A stretch of DNA of 64,000 bases from Bryobacterales bacterium (GCA_003142185.1 PLOR01000118.1:62001-126000); one strand, 5' to 3'. Positions 8,657 to 17,195 are shown, numbered from the stretch's first letter. Notes: generated from the letters alone by a model not told the origin. A program made the numbers and translations.

Positions 8657-8717
8657 TGGGCACAGCCACACGGAGTGTCCCCGGAGGGGCCCCGCAAAAC
8701 GGTACCCCACGTGCCCA
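8657..8717 (+). other. Possible structured RNA leader before the PEP-CTERM gene
   Basis: In the 324-bp gap 8485-8808, the arms tgggcac (8657) and gtgccca (8711) could pair. They enclose two small hairpins, acac-gga-gtgt and cccc-gga-gggg, and a gcaaaacgg single strand. Another weak hairpin (catc...gatg) follows at 8721-8736. The layout is reminiscent of a riboswitch but matches no consensus I can confirm. Confidence 0.2.
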
Positions 8718-8808
8718 GACCATCGGTTAGCGGATGCTCTCGATCTGGAAAGTGACGAAACAGACTATCTTCGACGTGGCGCGAATCTCGCGCAGTCTTC
8801 GGGCTCCC

Positions 8809-9438
8809 ATGAGCAGCAGAGCGGGAAAACTGCTGACGGCAATCGCGTTCTGGACTTTTGTCGCCGCCGTGCCGGCCGTAGCCGACACATTCACGCTCGA
8901 TTGGGCCGGCGGTTACTGGAATGACGGCGGCGGCCTCGCTGGGACATTTACGATCGAGTACGATGACAGCACCGGGGCGCCCACGAGTCTGCTATCCGCT
9001 GACGTCACCACAGGCAACGGAACAAGCGACGGCTTCCTCGGGCAGTCTTACGTTTACGATGTTTCCGGTCTCACATCCACTGTCGATTCCGTCAGTTTCG
9101 ATGCCACTCAGTATGGGGGGGCCCCGGCGAACGAGCTGGTGATGACGGAGGCTAGCGGATACCGTGTCTTTCTGGACTGGCAGGGCGTTAATCCGACTGC
9201 ACTCTGGGTCGGTAATCCCGGCAGCCAATATAGTTCCGAGAACAACCCCAGCTACAGCATCGTCCGCTATTTGAACACCACAGCAGGATCAGCGGGCAGC
9301 GAAGTCCCCGAGCCGGCCAGCTTTGTTCTCGCGGGTCTGGGTCTGGCGGGAGCCTACTGGTTCGGCGCCGCAAAGCTTAGTCGAAGCTTGGCTGCGCGGC
9401 GTCCCAGGTCCGAAGCGGATCACATCGCTGTTGTATGA
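8809..9438 (+). CDS. PEP-CTERM sorted extracellular protein
   Basis: 209 residues from ATG 8809. Signal peptide about 1-25 (ends AVPAVA). The mature domain is beta-rich, acidic and low in Lys. The C-terminus has the complete sorting signal: VPEPASF, a hydrophobic helix (VLAGLGLAGAYWFGA), and a basic tail with RR. Such proteins are exported, then cut and anchored by an exosortase in organisms with exopolysaccharide. No exosortase gene lies in the window. The upstream in-frame start 8734 would place extra residues before the signal peptide. Confidence 0.85.
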   Translation: MSSRAGKLLTAIAFWTFVAAVPAVADTFTLDWAGGYWNDGGGLAGTFTIEYDDSTGAPTSLLSADVTTGNGTSDGFLGQSYVYDVSGLTSTVDSVSFDATQYGGAPANELVMTEASGYRVFLDWQGVNPTALWVGNPGSQYSSENNPSYSIVRYLNTTAGSAGSEVPEPASFVLAGLGLAGAYWFGAAKLSRSLAARRPRSEADHIAVV

Positions 9439-9457
9439 TCGTGGCAGGAGGGCTGCC

Positions 9458-9625
9458 GTGTCTGATCGCCCCGTTCACCGCCGCATCCGCGACACGTGGA
9501 CCGCTGCGAAGCGCTGGTTCCAGCGCGCGGAACCCGAGGCGCCGGAGGACCCCTACGCTTATGTCGGCGCTCCCAAAAAGCCACGCACGCCGCGTCGCAG
9601 CGCCGCAGCGAAGGCTGAGCCGTAA
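9458..9625 (+). CDS. Small basic protein, unknown function
   Basis: 55 residues from GTG 9458, preceded by a strong ribosome binding site (gcaggaggg at 9445). Rich in Arg, Pro and Lys with a central acidic DPYAYVGAPKKPRTP segment; no hydrophobic region. It starts 19 bp after the PEP-CTERM gene and ends 31 bp before the SDR gene. The DPYAYV-PKKP pattern seems familiar from other Acidobacteria, which I could not check. Confidence 0.55.
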   Translation: MSDRPVHRRIRDTWTAAKRWFQRAEPEAPEDPYAYVGAPKKPRTPRRSAAAKAEP

Positions 9626-9656
9626 GCTCGAATCCCGCGTGTCCGGTTAAAGACCC

Positions 9657-10469
9657 ATGACTAACTCCCTGGCAGCCATTACCGGCGCTTCAGCCGGCAT
9701 CGGATCGGTGTTCGCGCGCAAGCTGGCCGCGCAAGGCTACGATCTTCTGCTCATCGCGCGCCGCGGCGACCGGCTCGAGCAGCTTGCGGCGGAGTTGGAA
9801 CGCGCCCATCAGATCCACGTGGAAGCCTGCACCGCGGATCTGTCGGCGGTCGAAGGTGTGGACCGCGTCGCCGCGCGCCTCGCCGCCGAGCCGCGCCTTG
9901 ATCTGCTGGTCAACAACGCCGGGTTCGGTGTCAAGGGCCGCTTCTGGGAAGCGCCGCTCGACAAGCAGATCGAAATGCATCGCCTGAACATCGGCGCCAT
10001 CCTGCGGCTCACGCATGCCGCGCTGGGGCCGATGGTGGCGCGCGGTCGCGGCGCCATTATAAACGTAGCATCCGTGGCCGGCTTCACGCGCAGCCCCGGC
10101 AGCGTCAGTTACTGCGCTACCAAGGCATGGGTGAACGCATTCACCGAAGGGATTTACCTGGACTTGAAATCCGCGCGCTCGCCGGTGGTGGTGCAGGCGC
10201 TGTGCCCCGGCTTCACTTACAGCGAGTTTCACGACGTGGCAGGCGTTGACCGCGCCTCCATCCCCAAATCATTCTGGATGACCGCCGAAGACGTGGTCGA
10301 GGCATCGCTCTCCGGCCTGCGCCGGCGCAAGCTGTTCGTCGTGCCCGGCTGGAGATACAAGTTAGTCGTGGCGCTGGTCAACCGCATCCCGGTGCGGTTG
10401 CGGCTGGCGCTCGAAGCCGGCGCTCCTCACAACCGCGCCCGCCTGCCGGGGCGGGGAAACCCGGATTAG
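9657..10469 (+). CDS. Short-chain dehydrogenase/reductase
   Basis: Classical SDR of 270 residues. NAD(P)-binding motif TGASAGIG at 9-16, NNAG at about 89, catalytic Ser about 139 in the VASVAG context and the Y-x3-K pair in SYCATKAW. An Arg-Arg (IARRGDR) after beta-2 favours NADP(H). The C-terminus is extended and basic with two hydrophobic stretches (KLVVALVNRIPVRLR), suggesting membrane association. The substrate is unknown; relatives act on ketones or long-chain acyl groups. It is co-directional with the two upstream genes. Confidence 0.9.
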   Translation: MTNSLAAITGASAGIGSVFARKLAAQGYDLLLIARRGDRLEQLAAELERAHQIHVEACTADLSAVEGVDRVAARLAAEPRLDLLVNNAGFGVKGRFWEAPLDKQIEMHRLNIGAILRLTHAALGPMVARGRGAIINVASVAGFTRSPGSVSYCATKAWVNAFTEGIYLDLKSARSPVVVQALCPGFTYSEFHDVAGVDRASIPKSFWMTAEDVVEASLSGLRRRKLFVVPGWRYKLVVALVNRIPVRLRLALEAGAPHNRARLPGRGNPD

Positions 10470-10482
10470 CGCCAATAAGTTC

Positions 10483-10541
10483 GTGGCGCGGGCTGTCAGG
10501 CCCGCTGAGTCGAGAGTCATCTCGACTCTTCTTGGCCACTA
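10483..10541. repeat. PAL-B half element
   Basis: Contains the left end cgtggcgcgggctgtcagg and the gtcgaga hairpin as gagtcgaga-gtca-tctcgactc, a perfect 9-bp stem. It lacks the second hairpin and the right terminus of the full PAL-B at 22829. Located between convergent genes, where it may also serve as a terminator stem. Confidence 0.7.
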
Positions 10542-10562
10542 TTTAAGTCGACAGCGTCTGGT

Positions 10563-11177
10563 TTAGTGCATGATCTCGAGGAATGTGCCCGAAGACGCAT
10601 CCACGAAGACCGAAAAGCCCGAGGTGCTCACCGATTCTCCCCAGATCACGCGCCACGCCGGATTGGCGAACCTGCTGGATTTTTCCAGCAGGTAGATGAC
10701 CGGCTGGCCGGGGTTCTTCTTCTCGAAGGCTTCCTCTTTGCCTTTGGCCGTGGCCAGTGCGGCATCGGTGTCGATTTTGACGTCCGCAATCAGGAAAGGC
10801 GTGGTTGCGCCGTGCGCGCCTGAGTAACTCTCTTCGCTGCCGCCAAAAACTCCCTTGTGGATGGTGGGCTCCTGGTCGACGGCGTACCAGGTGAACGCAT
10901 GGGACGAGGCCCGCTGCTCGGAGGTGAACACGGCCTCCCATCCGGCGGACTTGCCGGGCTGGTCGGCAACGCCCTCCACGCGCACGCTATCCATTTTCAG
11001 TACTGCCGCATCGGGCGCCCAGGCGCGGGCCACCTGGTACATCTTGAACAGAGCGCTCTGGCCGGTGGCGGGCTCGGGCTTGGCTTCTTCTTTCTTGGCC
11101 GCGGCGGGCGGCGCGGGTTGTTCTGAGCAGCCGGCCAGAAGGAGGCCGGCGGCGATTATGGTTAGGAAAGGTTTCAT
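10563..11177 (-). CDS. Putative lipoprotein
   Basis: 204 residues with a lipoprotein signal: hydrophobic core followed by lipobox LLAGC at 14-18. After a Pro/Ala/Lys linker comes a globular domain (about 40-204) with no motif I recognise. The segment VRVEGVADQPGKSAGWEAVF and the ending SVFVDASSGTFLEI suggest beta structure. Probably anchored in the inner or outer membrane. Convergent with the SDR gene. Function unknown. Confidence 0.8.
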   Translation of the reverse strand: MKPFLTIIAAGLLLAGCSEQPAPPAAAKKEEAKPEPATGQSALFKMYQVARAWAPDAAVLKMDSVRVEGVADQPGKSAGWEAVFTSEQRASSHAFTWYAVDQEPTIHKGVFGGSEESYSGAHGATTPFLIADVKIDTDAALATAKGKEEAFEKKNPGQPVIYLLEKSSRFANPAWRVIWGESVSTSGFSVFVDASSGTFLEIMH

Positions 11178-11296
11178 GTGAAACAGCTATTTTACCCAAT
11201 CGACAGCTCTCGTTGCTTCCATTAGGGCCTGTCATGAAATATTCGGTTCAACCGCCGGCAACCGCAACCCCTCGTCGCGGCTCCGAAAGTAGCAAC

Positions 11297-11329
11297 TGAC
11301 CGCTCCCTATGGTCGCGGCTCCGATGCGT
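11297..11329. repeat. PAL-D repeat
   Basis: Sequence gaccgctccctatggtcgcg and following ctccgatgcg, the same as at 43643 and 51960 and, reversed, at 57628. It sits inside the wider inverted arms ggctccgaaag (11279) and ctttcggagcc (11348). Confidence 0.8.
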
Positions 11330-11404
11330 CGATCACAGCCCCGTTTCTTTCGGAGCCGCGGCCAAAAGGACCGGTCAATTGGGACTGTCGTTACGCCACA
11401 GCCC

Positions 11405-13903
11405 TCATTCGTATTTCAAGGCCACCACAGGGTCGATGCGGGCGGCGCGCCAGGCGGGAACGCCGGCGGCGATCAGCGCCACCAGGGCGAGCAACAGGGC
11501 CGCGCCAGCGTAGATGACGGGGTCGGCGGCCGCAATGCCGAACAGTTGCGATTCGATCAGCCTGCCGGCCGCCAGCGCGGCGGCCAGGCCAATCACAATG
11601 CCGATCGCGGCCAGGCGAACGGCGCCGAACAAGACTAGACGGAGCACGTCCGCCGGCACCGCGCCCAGCGCCATTCTCACGCCGATTTCGCCGGTGCGCC
11701 GTGCCACCGAGTAAGCGATCACGCCGTAGAGCCCGATGGCCGCCAGCAACGTCGCCAGAATTCCGAACGCCGCCGATAGAATCGCGATCAGGCGCTCCGT
11801 GTACAGCGATTCGCGAATCCGCACCTCGACGGTCTTGATCTTGACCGCCGGCAGGTTGGGATCGGCCTCGCGCACTGCCTGGCGCAGCGCGCCGATGTTG
11901 CGCCCGGGATCGCCCGCCGTGCGCACGTAAAACACCATGCGGGAAGGATTGTCCCACTGCGCATAAGGCGAGTAGATGGTTTCCCGGCCGGGATCGCGGA
12001 CATCGTCGCGGCTGTCGGCCACCACGCCGACGATTTCGCGATCCAGTTTGGGCGGCGTGGTGGCGCCGAATTGCAGGCGGCGACCGATGGGGTTCGCGTT
12101 GCCGAAATAACGTTTGACGAATGTCTCGTTGACGACAACCGCCTTGGGCGCCGCGGCGTCGTCGCGGTCGGTGAATTCACGGCCGGCGCGCAGCGGGATG
12201 GCCAGCGCGGCGAAATACGCGGGACTGACGGCGACGCGTCGCGCGTGGGTCTCTTCATCCTGCCCGGCCCGGTAGCCTTCCACGGTGATATTGCTGGTGG
12301 AATCGTTGCCCGAAAAAGGTCCGCAGTCGGCCGCGGCCACGCCCACGACGCCGGGCATGGAAGACAGGCGGGACTGGAGATCGCGATAGAAAGCCGCGGC
12401 GGCCGCGGCCTGTGGCCGGTCGAGCGTGGCGCTGACGCCGAACGACAGAAGCTGGCTGGTGCGGAATCCCAGGTGGGCATTCAAGAGGTTGGCTGCGCTC
12501 GAGCTGAACAGACCGGCGCCCACCACAAGCAACAGGGAAAGCGCGAGCTGCGCGGATACCAGGGCCTGCCGCAAGCGCGCGGGCCGGCCGCCGGAAGTGA
12601 CATTGAGCGCCCGGTCTTTCAAAGTCGGCGCCAGGTCGGGGCGGGTCGCCTGCAAGGCAGGAAGCAGCGCGAAGAGCAGGCCGCAGGCAAGCGAAATGGC
12701 GAACGCGTAAACCAGCAAATGAAGATCCAGGCTGGCGGTGAGCCAGCCGCCGGCCTCATCGCGCGGCAGCACCCTGAGCAGGGCCGCGGTGCTCCAGTAT
12801 TCCACCATCAAGCCGGCCACGCCGCCCGCCAGCGCCAGGATGAGGCCCTCGATCAGAAGCTGCCGCACCAGCGTCGAGCGGCGCGCGCCCATCGCCAACC
12901 GGATGGCGATTTCGCGTTGCCTGCCGGTGGAGCGCGCCACCATCAGGCCGGCTACGTTGGCGCAGGCGATCAGCAGGACCAGCCCCACCATGGCGATCAG
13001 CACGCGCAGCGGTTTCTCCCATTTCTCGCGCAGCTCGGCGATGCCCTGCGCGGCGGGGCGCAACGCGGCGCGGTGGTTGAGGAAGCGCTGGCGGTCGCGC
13101 TCATCGTGCGGGGGGTCTCGCATCTCCGCCAGCTCGTTAACCAGAATGGCATGGTAAGCCACGTCGCTCGAGGCCTGCGCGCGCGACAGGCTTTCACCCG
13201 GCTTCAGACGTGCGAAGAGATCGAGCCAACGCATCCTACGGTCGGACAGCACGTCGAAATTGGGGATCAGCGACTGTTCCATGGTGAGCGGCACGAATAG
13301 GTCCGGTGAATTGCCCTGCGTCAACCCGTGAAATTTAGCCTCAACCACGCCCACCACCACGAACGGATGGCCGTTCAAAGCGACCGTCCGGTTCAGGATC
13401 GCCGGGTCGGCACCGAAGTGACTCGACCAGTAGGCGTGGCTCAGCATCACCACCGGATTCGCGCCCGGCGCGCCTTCGTCTGATGGCGCCAGGGTGCGCC
13501 CCAGGGCAGCGCCTACGCCGAGCGTTTGGAAGTAATTGCCCGAAACCAAATCGGCGCTGGCCGATTCGGTGTTTCCGCTCCAGGCGAGCCGCAAGCCGGC
13601 CCCGCCGCGCGCCAGGATGCCGGAGAACGCAGGGTCGGTGGCGCGCAGATCGCGATAAAGAGGATAGGAGAAGACCGACTCGTAGTTATCGCTGTTGGCC
13701 CCGCCGGGCGCGTTGTAATCGGTGTGCAGGACCACCAGGGATTGCGGGTCGCGCACCGGGAGCGAGCGCAGCACCACCTGATCGAGCAGCGAGAATATGG
13801 CGGTGTTGGCGCCGATGCCGAGCGCGAGCGATGCCACTGCCGCCGCGGTGAACAGCGGGCTGCGCCGCAGGGAACGGAGCGAGTAAACGAAGTCCTTCCA
13901 CAT
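11405..13903 (-). CDS. ADOP-type ABC transporter permease (MacB/FtsX-like)
   Basis: 832-residue protein of the acidobacterial duplicated orphan permease group. It starts with the typical MWKDFVYSLRSLRRSP and a first helix, then a periplasmic MacB-type domain (about 60-270). An FtsX domain with three helices (about 290-440) follows, then a second periplasmic domain (about 480-690) and a second FtsX domain (710-820), ending PVVALKYE. No ATPase gene is adjacent, as is usual for these orphans. The cargo is unknown; relatives export peptides, lipids or macrolides. Monocistronic, flanked by repeat-containing gaps. Confidence 0.95.
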   Translation of the reverse strand: MWKDFVYSLRSLRRSPLFTAAAVASLALGIGANTAIFSLLDQVVLRSLPVRDPQSLVVLHTDYNAPGGANSDNYESVFSYPLYRDLRATDPAFSGILARGGAGLRLAWSGNTESASADLVSGNYFQTLGVGAALGRTLAPSDEGAPGANPVVMLSHAYWSSHFGADPAILNRTVALNGHPFVVVGVVEAKFHGLTQGNSPDLFVPLTMEQSLIPNFDVLSDRRMRWLDLFARLKPGESLSRAQASSDVAYHAILVNELAEMRDPPHDERDRQRFLNHRAALRPAAQGIAELREKWEKPLRVLIAMVGLVLLIACANVAGLMVARSTGRQREIAIRLAMGARRSTLVRQLLIEGLILALAGGVAGLMVEYWSTAALLRVLPRDEAGGWLTASLDLHLLVYAFAISLACGLLFALLPALQATRPDLAPTLKDRALNVTSGGRPARLRQALVSAQLALSLLLVVGAGLFSSSAANLLNAHLGFRTSQLLSFGVSATLDRPQAAAAAAFYRDLQSRLSSMPGVVGVAAADCGPFSGNDSTSNITVEGYRAGQDEETHARRVAVSPAYFAALAIPLRAGREFTDRDDAAAPKAVVVNETFVKRYFGNANPIGRRLQFGATTPPKLDREIVGVVADSRDDVRDPGRETIYSPYAQWDNPSRMVFYVRTAGDPGRNIGALRQAVREADPNLPAVKIKTVEVRIRESLYTERLIAILSAAFGILATLLAAIGLYGVIAYSVARRTGEIGVRMALGAVPADVLRLVLFGAVRLAAIGIVIGLAAALAAGRLIESQLFGIAAADPVIYAGAALLLALVALIAAGVPAWRAARIDPVVALKYE

Positions 13904-13940
13904 AGATGATATTCTGACGCACGTCGCGTCAAAACGTTTA

Positions 13941-13965
13941 GGTGGGGCATGCTTTAGCTTGCCCG
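13941..13965. repeat. PAL-E palindrome
   Basis: ggtg followed by gggcatgctttagcttgccc. Same element as at 39915, 40001 (inverted) and 48420. Located just upstream of the ADOP gene start, in the gap before the aldo/keto reductase. Confidence 0.85.
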
Positions 13966-14022
13966 GAAAGTCTTCTAATAGACGTTACGAGCGCGACGGG
14001 ATGGCGTGTGGATCGCGCGGGC

Positions 14023-14856
14023 CTACTTGCCCGATACCGCGCGGCCGACGCGACGCATCCACTCGATTTCGTCCTCGCTCATAGGGCCCAGCCGTAGCGC
14101 TTCGAGCGCGTGCTCCATTTGCGCAGCGTCCTTGGGACCCGTCATGCACACATCCACTTCCGGCCGGGTCAGGACATAGCGATAGCAGTCGGCGGCGGTG
14201 GGGATGCGCTCGCCTTTGGGCAGCGAACGCGAACCGGCAATGCCTTGCAGCGTCGCCTTGCCGAGCAATTGCCCCCAACTTGTAGCGGTGAATGCCACCA
14301 GGCCCGGCCGGCCGGCATCGGGCAGATGCGGGAAAATGTCGGTTTCGGCGCCGGGATGCGCGGCGTTGTAGCGGAAGTGGACGATGTCGAAGTCGCGTCC
14401 GGCCGCGGTCGCGGGCACCAAGGCGCGAGTGTGGGTGGAGACCGCCAGATATCGCACCAGGCCGCGCGCCTTGAGCCGCTGGGCAGCGTCGAGAATCCGC
14501 GGCGCCACGGGCCGGTTCCACATGCCGAGCAGCAGCACATCGGTGTAATCGAAGCGCAAGGCACGCAGCGCGCGCTCCAGGCTCCAGCCCATCAGGGACG
14601 CGGCCCGCGTATAAGACTGGATCACCAGCGCGAACTGATCGCGCCGCGAGCTGAGGCGGCGCAACGCGGCGCCGAACGAATCGCGCCGCATGCTGCCCCA
14701 ATAGAGATAATTCACTCCCTGCTCGAAGGCGCGCTCGACGGCTTCGCCCGGCACCCCGTAACTGGCGGACACTCCCAGCCGCGCCACCTCCCGCCCCGTC
14801 CTGCCCAGAAAGACGCGTGAGAAAGTACCCGTGCTTGTTTCGGTCACTATGGCCAT
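14023..14856 (-). CDS. Aldo/keto reductase
   Basis: TIM-barrel oxidoreductase of the AKR superfamily, 277 residues from ATG 14856. Visible family features are LGVSASYGVP, the DVLLLGMWN strand, the pattern HFRYNAAHPGAETD and the late VDVCMTGP strand that usually binds NADPH. The AKR catalytic Tyr appears in VNYLYWGS (about residue 52). The usual GTA start of the first strand is modified, so it may be a divergent subgroup. It begins 38 bp before the PPK2 cluster stop with a palindrome between. Substrate unknown. Confidence 0.85.
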   Translation of the reverse strand: MAIVTETSTGTFSRVFLGRTGREVARLGVSASYGVPGEAVERAFEQGVNYLYWGSMRRDSFGAALRRLSSRRDQFALVIQSYTRAASLMGWSLERALRALRFDYTDVLLLGMWNRPVAPRILDAAQRLKARGLVRYLAVSTHTRALVPATAAGRDFDIVHFRYNAAHPGAETDIFPHLPDAGRPGLVAFTATSWGQLLGKATLQGIAGSRSLPKGERIPTAADCYRYVLTRPEVDVCMTGPKDAAQMEHALEALRLGPMSEDEIEWMRRVGRAVSGK

Positions 14857-14871
14857 GATACTGCCAGGTGA

Positions 14872-14890
14872 GGCAGGTCCCCGACCTGCC
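14872..14890. repeat. Short hairpin ggcaggtc-ccc-gacctgcc
   Basis: Perfect 8-bp stem with a 3-nt loop between the second PPK2 gene and the aldo/keto reductase gene. Looks like another dispersed palindrome, or a terminator stem without a T-run. Confidence 0.55.
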
Positions 14891-14894
14891 AGCT

Positions 14895-15662
14895 TCACTT
14901 CGCCGCTTTGACGCTCTTCTTGCCCGAGCCGCGCTTCAGCGGGTTGGTGGGAGTATAGCCGAGTTCCTTGGAGAGAATTTCGACCATGCGGGAGAGCACC
15001 CTGGTGCGCGCCCAGTATTTGTCGTTGCCCTCCACCAGGCTCCAGGGAGCGCTGCGGGTGCTGGTTTTCACCAGCATCTCTTCGACGGCTTCCTCGTAGA
15101 CGCTCCACTTCTTGCGGTTGCGCCAGTCCTCGTCGGTGAGCTTCCAGGCTTTGTAGCCGATGCCCTTGCGCTCTTCGAAGCGGCGGAGCTGCTCTTCGCG
15201 GGAAATGTGGATCCAGAATTTGGCGAGGATGGTCCCGAAGTCTCTCACCTGGCGCTCGAACGAGTTGATCTCTTTGTAGGCCCGCTTCCAGGCGTCTTCG
15301 GGAGCGAAACCTTCCACGCGCTCCACCAGCACGCGGCCGTACCAGGAGCGGTCGAAGATAGCGATCTGGCCGCGCTCGGGAAGGCGGCGCCAGAAACGGT
15401 ACAGGTAATGGCGGGTTTTGTCCTCGCCCTGCGGCGCGGCGATGGGATAGACCACATACCCGCGCGGGTCCAGCTTCTCGGTGATGCGCTTGATGGCGCC
15501 GCCCTTGCCGGCAGCGTCCCAGCCCTCGAACAAAATCATCACCGGACGTTTTTGCAGGTAGACCTGGTAGCCCAATTCGCGGAGTTGAATCTGGCGCCGC
15601 GTCACTTCGCGGACGTAGGCTTCGCGCGTGAGGGTGCGGGTGAGATCGAGCGTTTCGAGCAT
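14895..15662 (-). CDS. Polyphosphate kinase 2 family protein (second of tandem pair)
   Basis: 255 residues from ATG 15662. P-loop kinase using polyphosphate as phosphoryl donor to nucleotides. Walker A GWDAAGKG at 47-54 and the canonical Walker B/lid region IFDRSWYGRVLVERVEG at about 102-118 are both intact. The ATG overlaps the stop of the preceding PPK2 gene by 1 nt (TGATG), so the two are probably co-translated. Together they match the two domains of class II PPK2 enzymes (polyphosphate:AMP phosphotransferase), which are usually one fused chain. A basic Lys-rich C-terminus follows (KRGSGKKSVKAAK). Confidence 0.92.
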   Translation of the reverse strand: MLETLDLTRTLTREAYVREVTRRQIQLRELGYQVYLQKRPVMILFEGWDAAGKGGAIKRITEKLDPRGYVVYPIAAPQGEDKTRHYLYRFWRRLPERGQIAIFDRSWYGRVLVERVEGFAPEDAWKRAYKEINSFERQVRDFGTILAKFWIHISREEQLRRFEERKGIGYKAWKLTDEDWRNRKKWSVYEEAVEEMLVKTSTRSAPWSLVEGNDKYWARTRVLSRMVEILSKELGYTPTNPLKRGSGKKSVKAAK

Positions 15663-16465
15663 CAGCGCCTCCCCTCCGCGAGCGAATCCATGGCTTCGCG
15701 CAATTCCGCATCCTTGGCCGCCACGGCCGGGACTTCCGCTTCGAGCGGCGGCGCGTTGGCGCCCAAGCGCTTTTCGAGGGCCGCCACGATGGTCTCGAAG
15801 ATGCGCTTGCGCGCGTACCATTTCGAAGTGGCTTCGACGATGGTCCACGGCGCGAATTCGGATTCGGTCAGCTCCAGCATCTCCTCGATCGCGGCCAGGT
15901 ACTCGTCGTATTTCTTCTGGCGCGCCCAGTCGGCATCGCTGACGCGCCAGGCTTCCAGCGGATCGGCCTTGATGGCGCGGAACCGCTCGCGCTGCTCCTT
16001 CTTCGAGATATGGAGGAAGAACTTGAGGATGACGGCGCCATCGTCGGCCAGCACGCGCTCAAATTCGACGATGTCGCGGTAGGCCTGGCGCCATGCCTTC
16101 TCGGGGATGGTGCGGTCCACGCGCTCGTCCAGCACGCGAAAGTACCAGCTTCGATCGAAGATCACCATCTCGCCGCGGTTCGGCACCTTCAGCCAGAAGC
16201 GCCACAGCCAGGGACGCTGCTGCTCGTAGGTGCGGGGCGCGGTGATGGGATAGAGCTTGAACCCGCGCGGGTCCAGGCGCTGGGTGAGAGCGGCGATTGC
16301 CGTGCCCTTGCCGGAAGCGTCCCAGCCTTCGAAGACAATCACCGCCGGCACGCCGTGGTCCCAGCACGCCTTTTCCAGATCGTAGAGACGATGCTGCACC
16401 GCAGGCAGCGCCCGCTTGTACTCCTCCCGCGAGAGTTTCCTCTTGAGGTTGATGTTTTCGAGCAT
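15662..16465 (-). CDS. Polyphosphate kinase 2 family protein (first of tandem pair)
   Basis: 267 residues. Walker A GWDASGKG at 47-54 and Walker B region IFDRSWYFRVLDERVD at about 102-117. The usual Gly after SWY is Phe and the invariant-looking VERV is DERV, so this copy deviates where the partner is canonical. The first 30 residues are alignable with the partner (MLENINLKRKLSREEY against MLETLDLTRTLTREAY), indicating duplication. Ribosome binding site ggagcaggag precedes ATG 16465. In class II PPK2 enzymes the two fused domains have unequal roles, and this copy may be the structural one. Confidence 0.9.
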   Translation of the reverse strand: MLENINLKRKLSREEYKRALPAVQHRLYDLEKACWDHGVPAVIVFEGWDASGKGTAIAALTQRLDPRGFKLYPITAPRTYEQQRPWLWRFWLKVPNRGEMVIFDRSWYFRVLDERVDRTIPEKAWRQAYRDIVEFERVLADDGAVILKFFLHISKKEQRERFRAIKADPLEAWRVSDADWARQKKYDEYLAAIEEMLELTESEFAPWTIVEATSKWYARKRIFETIVAALEKRLGANAPPLEAEVPAVAAKDAELREAMDSLAEGRR

Positions 16466-16632
16466 GGCTCCTGCTCCATATTAGTGCATAGCAGCGGGGG
16501 TTACTCGCGGAATAATCGGAGGGGATCGGAGCACCCTTGCCGGGTGACCATAGTCCGGTGCAACGGGTTCGCCCCATAAACAATCCGGGCGAAGGAGTCC
16601 GGCAAAACGGAACAAGCAGGACGAGCGGGCAC

Positions 16633-16923
16633 TCAATATCCGGCATCGCGTCCGTGGCGGACTGCAAGAATGACAACCTCGTTCCCGTCGTAATGATACA
16701 GGGCGATGTAGGCCGCGGGGCCGAATTCAATCACCCACTCGCGGAACTCTGGCGACATCTCTTCGACAGGACGGCCAATTTCCGGATGCTTGCCGAGCGC
16801 TTTCACGCACTGACGGATCGTCTTGACGGCCCGCTGCGCGGCATCCCGGCTCTTGGGAGTCAGGAACTTATGGAGACGGGCTACATCAAGCAGGGCTGGC
16901 TGGGACCACACTAGACGTGGCAT
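16633..16923 (-). CDS. ParE/RelE-family toxin
   Basis: 96 residues with the compact ParE/RelE fold order: RLVWSQPALLDVARLHKFL helix, an AAQRAVKTIRQCVKALGKHPEIGRPV segment, then beta strands FREWVIEFGPAAYIALYHYD and a final VVILAVRHGRDAGY. The conserved RHGR near the end is typical of ParE. ParE toxins poison gyrase, whereas RelE members cut mRNA; which applies is not decided here. The gene overlaps its antitoxin by 13 bp. Confidence 0.88.
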   Translation of the reverse strand: MPRLVWSQPALLDVARLHKFLTPKSRDAAQRAVKTIRQCVKALGKHPEIGRPVEEMSPEFREWVIEFGPAAYIALYHYDGNEVVILAVRHGRDAGY

Positions 16924-17195
16924 TTAGGGATTGCGGCGTGCTTGCCGGCTTCAAGCTTGGCCAGCCAAGCGTCGGCCTCCTTGGCTGTGACGTGCAGGCC
17001 GGTGGTCTGATACTCGGCCCACGCAGCCAGCGCCTCCTGCCGGAGTTGCTCGAGCCTCTCCTCGCGTTCCACATACTGCTCGACGGCTTCGCGCATTACC
17101 CAGTGCGGCGAGCGGCGACGTGCCGAGGCGAGCCGATGCACACGTTCCTTTATTGCGGTATCGAGCTTCAGACTGGTCGTCGAGAGTGTCGCCAT
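16911..17195 (-). CDS. Ribbon-helix-helix antitoxin (ParD/CopG-like)
   Basis: 94 residues. N-terminal ribbon-helix-helix domain (TTSLKLDTAIKERVHRLA, SPHWVMREAVEQYVE), which dimerises and binds the operator. A charged Glu/Arg helix and a C-terminal segment that would wrap the toxin follow. ATG 17195 is downstream of a promoter with an imperfect palindrome (17211-17240), suggesting autoregulation. Overlaps parE by 13 bp, as expected for a toxin-antitoxin operon with the antitoxin first. Confidence 0.88.
   Translation of the reverse strand: MATLSTTSLKLDTAIKERVHRLASARRRSPHWVMREAVEQYVEREERLEQLRQEALAAWAEYQTTGLHVTAKEADAWLAKLEAGKHAAIPKCHV

Noticed and set aside
14023-15711. 562-residue minus-strand ORF joining PPK2 and aldo/keto reductase
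   Set aside because: The frame upstream of 14856 is an off-frame reading of the PPK2 gene; the reductase has its own ATG.
16466-16632. Possible RNA in the 167-bp gap between PPK2 and ParE
   Set aside because: Small local inverted segments only; no tRNA-like cloverleaf or known motif.
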